NCBI RefSeq assembly: GCF_003149185.1
Contig: NZ_QGDO01000001.1
Coordinates: forward strand, 310,001-374,000
DNA: 64,000 nt
Source: Sediminitomix flava
GTDB lineage: Bacteria; Bacteroidota; Bacteroidia; Cytophagales; Flammeovirgaceae
Direction of reading: 5' to 3'
This document shows, in pieces, positions 59,245 to 64,000 of this stretch. Numbering within the stretch: position 1 is the first letter of the stretch; each line of letters begins with the position of its first letter. The translations under genes and the position numbers were made by a program. The notes under the pieces were generated by a model. That model saw nothing but the letters and a program-made list of their open reading frames with translations, had not been told where the DNA came from and did no database searches.

Positions 59245-61017
59245 TTATTTAGAAAAGAAATAGCCCTCATTTGAAATCATAACTTGAGCTAATTCTCGAC
59301 GTAAATCCTTGAGCGGAAACACTGGCAAATTCAGAAAGCCATATACGTCATAAGTATTCGGTTCTTTGGATAGGGTTAAACAAATTTCTTCGGCAGCAAT
59401 TCTACACTTTCTTACGGCATCAAAAGCTAGTATTTGACAGGCTGGAATTCGGAAAGAGATCGTCATCTTATCATCTTTATTTTTCTCAGCTCTCATAATT
59501 GCAGATTCTAAAGCATAAATTTGCATCATCATATCTGACAACGCCATCGTCACTTCTTGTTCATCACTCAATGTAGTCGCAAATTTTTCAGCTACTTGCC
59601 CTGCCAACTGTAGCATCAAAACTTTTAAGTTTTCTACAACTTTATATAACTCAGGAATGATCAGTTTATTTGCTGAAATTTCATGTGGTTTCTGAGCCAT
59701 TGCTTGTTGAACTGCAGTCATCAAATCTAATTCTCCTTTCATTGCTTTTCGGAAAATCATATCTACGCTCAACATTCGATTAATCTCATTTGTACCTTCA
59801 TAGATTCGGTTTACTCTACTGTCTCGGTAAAGTGTCTCAATCTTTGATTCAGAAGAAAAGCCCATTCCTCCATGAATCTGAAGACTTTCATCTACGATAA
59901 AATCAAATGCTTCGGTATTATAAACTTTAATCAGAGAGCATTCAACGGCAAAGTCGGCAACGGATAAATATTTTGCTTTAGCCTCTTCTAGGCCATCCGC
60001 TATCAACTCATCAAATTTTTGGTCAATATCATTACTTGCTCTGTAAGTCATACTTTCCATTGCATAGATCAAAGCTCCCATCTGCCCAATCTTATGCTGA
60101 ATAGCACCGAACTGATTCAATGATTGTCCAAACTGCTTTCTTTCTGCGGCATAATCAATTCCATGCTTTATTGCCCTCTTAGCAATTCCCATCACAGATG
60201 CCCCCATCTTGATTCGTCCTGTATTCAGCACTTCAAGAGCCATTTTAAACCCTCTTTGCCTTTCTCCTAAAAGATTCTCTGCAGGAATTGGAACATCATT
60301 AAAAAATACTTGCCTTGTAGATGATCCTTTGATTCCCATCTTCTTTTCTTCTTCACCTAGCGTTATCCCTCCAAATGCTTTTTCTACTATAAAAGCAGAA
60401 AGAAGATCATCATCTTCAATCTTAGCAAAGACTATAAAAATATCAGCATAGCCAGAGTTGGTAATCCACATTTTCTGCCCATTCAGCATATATTGTTGCT
60501 TCGACTCATCCCAAACTGCTTTGGTTCGAGCTGCATTTGCATCTGAACCTGATTGTGGTTCTGTGAGGCAATAGCAAGACTTTATTTCGGCACTTACTAA
60601 ACCGGGTAGATACTTTTGCTTTTGTTCTTCATTGCCATAAAACAAAATCGGAGCAATACCAATACTTGTTTGCACTCCAATTGTTAAACCAAAAGAATAA
60701 GCTTGCGCCGTCATTTCAGTTAATGCAACCTGTGTTGTAAAATCGGCTTCATAACCTCCGTACTGCTCTTCTACGCCTAAGCTTAGAAAACCAAGGTCTG
60801 CGACTTTCTTCATCAAACCATCGGCATACTGATGTGCCTTTGCAGAATCTAGCTCTGCGTAATTAGGTTCAATCTCTTTTTGGATGAAATCCGTCACGCT
60901 TTGGCGAAGCATAACTTGCTCTTCACTAAATTCTTCGGGTGTGAATGTAGTGGCAGAAGAGTGACTTTCAAGGATAAAAGAGCCTCCTTTGACTTGGGTT
61001 TGTTTCTGGGTATTCAT
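59245..61017 (-). CDS. Acyl-CoA dehydrogenase, long form
   Basis: A 590-residue enzyme of the longer, VLCAD-like acyl-CoA dehydrogenases. It has the FAD/substrate motif CLTEPQSGSDANAARTKA, WITNSGYADIFIVFAKI, and the C-terminal YEGTNEINRM carrying the classical catalytic Glu. Residues about 430-590 are an additional helical domain, as in VLCAD/ACAD9. It begins the leftward operon with the ligase and the SCP2-fused dehydrogenase. Chain-length preference is not visible in sequence. Confidence 0.92.
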   Translation of the reverse strand: MNTQKQTQVKGGSFILESHSSATTFTPEEFSEEQVMLRQSVTDFIQKEIEPNYAELDSAKAHQYADGLMKKVADLGFLSLGVEEQYGGYEADFTTQVALTEMTAQAYSFGLTIGVQTSIGIAPILFYGNEEQKQKYLPGLVSAEIKSCYCLTEPQSGSDANAARTKAVWDESKQQYMLNGQKMWITNSGYADIFIVFAKIEDDDLLSAFIVEKAFGGITLGEEEKKMGIKGSSTRQVFFNDVPIPAENLLGERQRGFKMALEVLNTGRIKMGASVMGIAKRAIKHGIDYAAERKQFGQSLNQFGAIQHKIGQMGALIYAMESMTYRASNDIDQKFDELIADGLEEAKAKYLSVADFAVECSLIKVYNTEAFDFIVDESLQIHGGMGFSSESKIETLYRDSRVNRIYEGTNEINRMLSVDMIFRKAMKGELDLMTAVQQAMAQKPHEISANKLIIPELYKVVENLKVLMLQLAGQVAEKFATTLSDEQEVTMALSDMMMQIYALESAIMRAEKNKDDKMTISFRIPACQILAFDAVRKCRIAAEEICLTLSKEPNTYDVYGFLNLPVFPLKDLRRELAQVMISNEGYFFSK

Positions 61018-61375
61018 TCAATTAAAAGAGTTAGTGTTTAAAATTAAGTTTCAAGACTTATGTATAAGCGTTCGTCATATTTCATTTAAAAAATTGGGTT
61101 GTAATATTAGGACAAACCATTCCCCTTAAGTATTGTAGTGGGGGAGATTGCCCCACGAGAAAAGCTAGGGTTGATTTGCGGGAAGGAGATTCGATGGGGC
61201 TTGATTTTCTTTGGTTCGTTTCTTTGATCAAGCAAAGAAATGAACAACACAGAGTGAACAAGAACCTAAACCTCCACCGTGCAAGAATAATAAATGCAAT
61301 ACACGCTCCCTTAACTTTGATCTATCAACTTATGTCTAAAAAAATAATTCGACTTTATGAAGTATTACTTTAGAA
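61018..61375. repeat. Non-coding gap with palindromic (REP-like) element
   Basis: This 358-bp gap holds no real gene; a 65-codon frame at 61176-61373 is a by-product of the palindrome. Two hairpins are visible: gtgggg (61138-61143) with ccccac (61151-61156), and gttcgtttctttg (61214-61226) with caaagaaatgaac (61233-61245), the latter 13 bp with one G-U. Base use is richer in G here than in nearby gaps. It resembles the extragenic palindromes common in Bacteroidota. Confidence 0.5.
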
Positions 61376-62146
61376 TCACACCTTAAACACATCACCCCAC
61401 AATCTTTGCCCTCCATCCAAATACACAGTCTCTCCAGTAATAAACTTTGCCATCGGACTCGCTAAAAAAGTAGTCAGATTCGCGACATCTTCTGTTGAAC
61501 CCAAGGTTTTGAGAGGAATCTGATCAGACAAGCCTTTCAGAATCTCATCGGGGTATTGTTCTAAGCCCGTAGACTTAATGATACCCGGTGCAACAGCATT
61601 CACTCTGATCTGATAAGGACTCCATTCCACAGCAAGGCTCTTCGTCAAGTTATCTACACCTGCTCTTGCCGCTCCCGTATGTGCCATTCCCGGGAATCCT
61701 CTAAAAACGTTCGCGATTATGTTTATAATATTGCCAGATTTTTGAGGAATAAAAAATGCTTTGGCTAAAATTTGAGAGACATACCATGTCCCATTCAAAT
61801 TATTGTTTATCACAGCATTCCATCCTTTGATTTTTATATCTTCTGCACGAGACGGAAACTGACCTCCAGCATTATTGATTAAGATATCAAGACTTCCCCA
61901 CAAGGACTTTACTTTTTCGGCAAGCAACTCAACAGATTCAACTTCTCTGATATCACAAACTTGATATTCACAAACACCAAATTCTTGTAATTCAGTTTGT
62001 GCCTTGATCAGTTTTTCTTCCTTACGAGAAGCAATCAGAACCTCTGCGCCGTACTGAAGAAAGTGTTTTGCTGTAGTGTAACCAATCCCACTTCCTCCCC
62101 CTGTCACAACTACTTTTTGCCCTTTGAATATATCTTTTTGAAACAT
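61376..62146 (-). CDS. SDR oxidoreductase of the dienoyl/enoyl-CoA reductase type
   Basis: A 256-residue short-chain dehydrogenase with TGGGSGIG at 15-22 and LINNAGGQ. The usual YxxxK catalytic pair is replaced: HTGAARAGVDNLTKSLAVEW has Thr and Arg at these places. The peroxisomal 2,4-dienoyl-CoA reductase group and its bacterial relatives also lack the Tyr, so this fits an acyl-CoA reductase for unsaturated intermediates and not a standard alcohol dehydrogenase. It is the last gene of a leftward set with the BKACE and enoyl-CoA hydratase genes. Confidence 0.85.
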   Translation of the reverse strand: MFQKDIFKGQKVVVTGGGSGIGYTTAKHFLQYGAEVLIASRKEEKLIKAQTELQEFGVCEYQVCDIREVESVELLAEKVKSLWGSLDILINNAGGQFPSRAEDIKIKGWNAVINNNLNGTWYVSQILAKAFFIPQKSGNIINIIANVFRGFPGMAHTGAARAGVDNLTKSLAVEWSPYQIRVNAVAPGIIKSTGLEQYPDEILKGLSDQIPLKTLGSTEDVANLTTFLASPMAKFITGETVYLDGGQRLWGDVFKV

Positions 62147-62174
62147 GGTCTAATTCACGAATTAAAAAATAGAT

Positions 62175-63050
62175 TTAGCTCAATTCAGCATTCTCTTTCT
62201 TTGGTAAAGCAAGAATTGCCCTCGCTTCTTCAATACTTGCCGGCTCACTGTCTAACATCCTCATCATCTCAACAGCCTTTTCCACACATTCACCATTTGA
62301 TTTTGACATATCGCCATTTGGCAAGTAAAGATTGTCTTCCAAACCGACACGGAAGTTTCCTCCCATGGTGATTGCAGCAGCAACCATCTTCCATTGCTTG
62401 CGCCCAATGCCGACTACTTGCCAATGTGCTTCAGAAGGGATTTGCTTTACTTGATGTAAGAGGTTCTCAGTGGTAGCGGGGATACCTCCTAAGACGCCCA
62501 TGATCATACTAAACTGATAAGGTGGTTTCAGGATGCCCATATCTATGAGCGGCATGGCATTGTTGAGATGCCCAGTGTCAAAACACTCCATCTCTGGCCT
62601 ACAATCGGCTTCATTCATCTTTTCTAAAAAGTATTTGATGTCTTTGAAAGGGTTTGCAAAGACAAAATCATGGTAAAATTGCTTTTGCTTTTTAGAATAG
62701 ATGGCATAATTCATTGATCCCATATTGAGAGCAGCCATATCGGGCTGTAGTGCAGAGATATGATGGATGCGTTCTTCTTGAGGAATGCCAATTGCACCTG
62801 TAGAATAGTTGATGATCACGTTCCCACACTTGGCTTTTACGGCTTCGTCAATTTTACGGTATGATTCTACATCATAGGCAGGCATTCCGTTATCTTGACG
62901 TGCATGAATGTGTAAAATACTTGCTCCCGCCTCTATCGCCCTCCTTCCTTCTTCTGCGATTTCTTCTGCAGTATATGGAATTCCTTCACATTGTGTTCTA
63001 TTCGCCAAAACACCTGTCAAAGCAGCTGAAATAATTAGTTTTTGGGGCAT
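62175..63050 (-). CDS. BKACE (3-keto-5-aminohexanoate cleavage-type) enzyme
   Basis: A 291-residue TIM-barrel enzyme of the beta-keto acid cleavage family. The N-terminal IISAALTG and zinc-binding ILHIHAR (H47, H49) are diagnostic; MECFDTGHL and MGGNFRVGLEDNLYLPNG complete the family pattern. These enzymes exchange a beta-keto acid and acetyl-CoA to give an acyl-CoA and acetoacetate. Lysine-fermentation genes are absent, so the Kce substrate is unlikely. Neighbours point to a beta-keto acid from lipid or branched-acid catabolism. Confidence 0.9.
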   Translation of the reverse strand: MPQKLIISAALTGVLANRTQCEGIPYTAEEIAEEGRRAIEAGASILHIHARQDNGMPAYDVESYRKIDEAVKAKCGNVIINYSTGAIGIPQEERIHHISALQPDMAALNMGSMNYAIYSKKQKQFYHDFVFANPFKDIKYFLEKMNEADCRPEMECFDTGHLNNAMPLIDMGILKPPYQFSMIMGVLGGIPATTENLLHQVKQIPSEAHWQVVGIGRKQWKMVAAAITMGGNFRVGLEDNLYLPNGDMSKSNGECVEKAVEMMRMLDSEPASIEEARAILALPKKENAELS

Positions 63051-63104
63051 TGTATGTGTTGTTTTTTGATAAAAAGTGTCTGTTCAATACGGTATTTATT
63101 ATAA

Positions 63105-63124
63105 AGACAAGGCATGCCTTGTCT
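63105..63124. repeat. 20-bp perfect palindrome
   Basis: The 10-bp half agacaaggca at 63105-63114 is followed without a spacer by its exact complement at 63115-63124. It lies between the enoyl-CoA hydratase and BKACE genes and may be an extragenic palindrome or a weak terminator. Confidence 0.8.
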
Positions 63125-63147
63125 CTACATGTTCTTTAATGATAAAC

Positions 63148-63969
63148 CTACTTTCCTTCCCACACGGGATTTCGTTTTTCTTTAAATGCTTGAATGCCTT
63201 CTCTTGCATCTTGGGTTTGGATGACTTTTCCCAGCATATCTCTCAAATATTTGTGTTTCTCAGACTGACTTCCTTGGCTCAGCTTTCTATAAGCTTCAAT
63301 CCCATAGTGTAGTGCAAGGGGCGCATTGGCAGAAAGCTCTTTTACAATCTTATTTACGGCTTCATCTAATTCAGATTCTTGGGCAATTTCAGTGACTAAG
63401 CCTAACTCTTTGGCTTCGTCGACAGGTAAATCATATCCTCTCAGACACCAGTCCAAGACTTTTCGTGCAGGCATGACATCCATAAGGCTCGCCATGACTT
63501 GGAAAGGGAACAATCCCCTTTTTACTTCGGGAAGCCCCAATCGGATGCCTTCTTTTGCGACAACTTGAGTTGCTCCAGCCAAAAGTAAGAAGCCACCAGC
63601 GAAGACGGGACCTTGTACCTTGACAACGCAAGGTTTGTGACACTTAAAGAAGATTTCTCCAATCAAGATTTCTTCTTCAGCAGTGGGTACCGTAGAGTCA
63701 TGTTCTTCAATGACACCCATAAATGCCTTCAAATCGGCTCCCGAACAGAAAATATCACCGTTCGCTTGTAAGAGTACCACTCGAATATCGCCATGATGAT
63801 GTGCATAAGCGAAGGCGAAGGCCATCTCATTGAGCATGACAGGGTGCAATGCGTTCTTTTTGTTTGGTCGGTTTAGCGTTACAACCAAAGCATGCTCTTT
63901 TACCGCTAGCTCAATAAAAGCGAAGTGGTAAGTAAAGATGTTTTCGGTTTGATCTTTCGTAAAATACAT
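63148..63969 (-). CDS. Enoyl-CoA hydratase/isomerase family protein
   Basis: A 273-residue crotonase-fold enzyme. The first oxyanion segment LNRPNKKNALHPVM, the CoA pocket ADLKAFMG (from CSGADLKAFMG) and the second oxyanion region GPVFAGGFLLLAGA are present. It ends with the expected helical tail (EGIQAFKEKRNP). The acidic residues typical of hydratases are partly replaced (AGGFLLLAG where many have GGGxELA), so hydratase or isomerase activity is not decided by sequence. It begins the three-gene leftward set. Confidence 0.88.
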   Translation of the reverse strand: MYFTKDQTENIFTYHFAFIELAVKEHALVVTLNRPNKKNALHPVMLNEMAFAFAYAHHHGDIRVVLLQANGDIFCSGADLKAFMGVIEEHDSTVPTAEEEILIGEIFFKCHKPCVVKVQGPVFAGGFLLLAGATQVVAKEGIRLGLPEVKRGLFPFQVMASLMDVMPARKVLDWCLRGYDLPVDEAKELGLVTEIAQESELDEAVNKIVKELSANAPLALHYGIEAYRKLSQGSQSEKHKYLRDMLGKVIQTQDAREGIQAFKEKRNPVWEGK

Positions 63970-64000
63970 GTTGTCTATTGTGTTTATCTAGTCGTTGATG

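Noticed and set aside
61176-61373. 65-codon plus-strand frame
   Set aside because: It reads through an intergenic palindrome, matches no family I know and has no recognisable promoter or domain.

Overview
This 64 kb window is AT-rich bacterial chromosome that looks like a marine, agar-degrading member of the Bacteroidota, most likely of the Cytophagia/Flammeovirga-like lineage. That placement is an inference. It rests on several C-terminal type IX secretion sorting domains, AT-rich leaders without clear Shine-Dalgarno sites, TAnnTTTG-type promoter boxes, GH16 and GH2 enzymes, and many lineage-typical small lipoproteins and barrel proteins. I see no rRNA, tRNA, CRISPR array, prophage or intact insertion sequence.

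Region 1 (1-14.5 kb) is a red-algal galactan locus. A class I cytochrome P450 system (P450, [2Fe-2S] ferredoxin, ferredoxin reductase) runs leftwards. An AraC-type regulator separates it from a divergent pair: a zinc alcohol dehydrogenase and an esterase-D/S-formyl-thiol hydrolase-like enzyme. Next come a secreted GH16 beta-agarase with CBM6 and sorting domain, a double SnoaL protein, a second GH16 enzyme and a large GH2 beta-galactosidase. The arrangement fits depolymerisation of agar/porphyran, oxidative demethylation of 6-O-methyl-D-galactose by the P450, and oxidation of the released formaldehyde by the dehydrogenase and hydrolase. No SusC/SusD pair or sulfatase lies inside the window.

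Region 2 (14.9-24.3 kb) carries a secreted sorting-domain protein, a DUF481 protein, an orphan membrane histidine kinase, a DUF1275 membrane protein, a very large AsmA-like protein and a tandem universal stress protein.

Region 3 (24.6-37.4 kb) is mostly housekeeping: serC, a serB-serA fusion, sixA, purC, a STAS protein, ribonuclease Z, a Tsx/DUF5020-like channel beside an NCS2 purine permease, DUF5606, a ROK kinase, floA and a DUF523-DUF1722 protein.

Region 4 (37.4-42.1 kb) holds a prokaryotic pentameric ligand-gated ion channel and a probable copper-uptake operon. In that operon a TonB receptor with OprC-like CxxxM and HxM motifs follows a Met-rich lipoprotein and a small CNGKC protein.

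Region 5 (42.4-55.8 kb) is a mixed set: a small barrel protein, homogentisate dioxygenase, a cytidylate-kinase-like protein, lipoproteins, DUF819, a leucine-rich-repeat protein with an unusual conserved Trp, a porin-like protein, an ElaA acetyltransferase, a Cys-rich mini-membrane protein, DUF2520, a beta-CASP nuclease, an ankyrin protein, TcdA and HdeD.

Region 6 (55.9-64 kb) is a leftward acyl-CoA catabolic block. It contains an acyl-CoA dehydrogenase fused to an SCP2 domain, an acyl-CoA ligase, a second acyl-CoA dehydrogenase, an SDR of the dienoyl-CoA reductase type, a BKACE enzyme and an enoyl-CoA hydratase. Strong hairpins close most transcription units and are listed individually.
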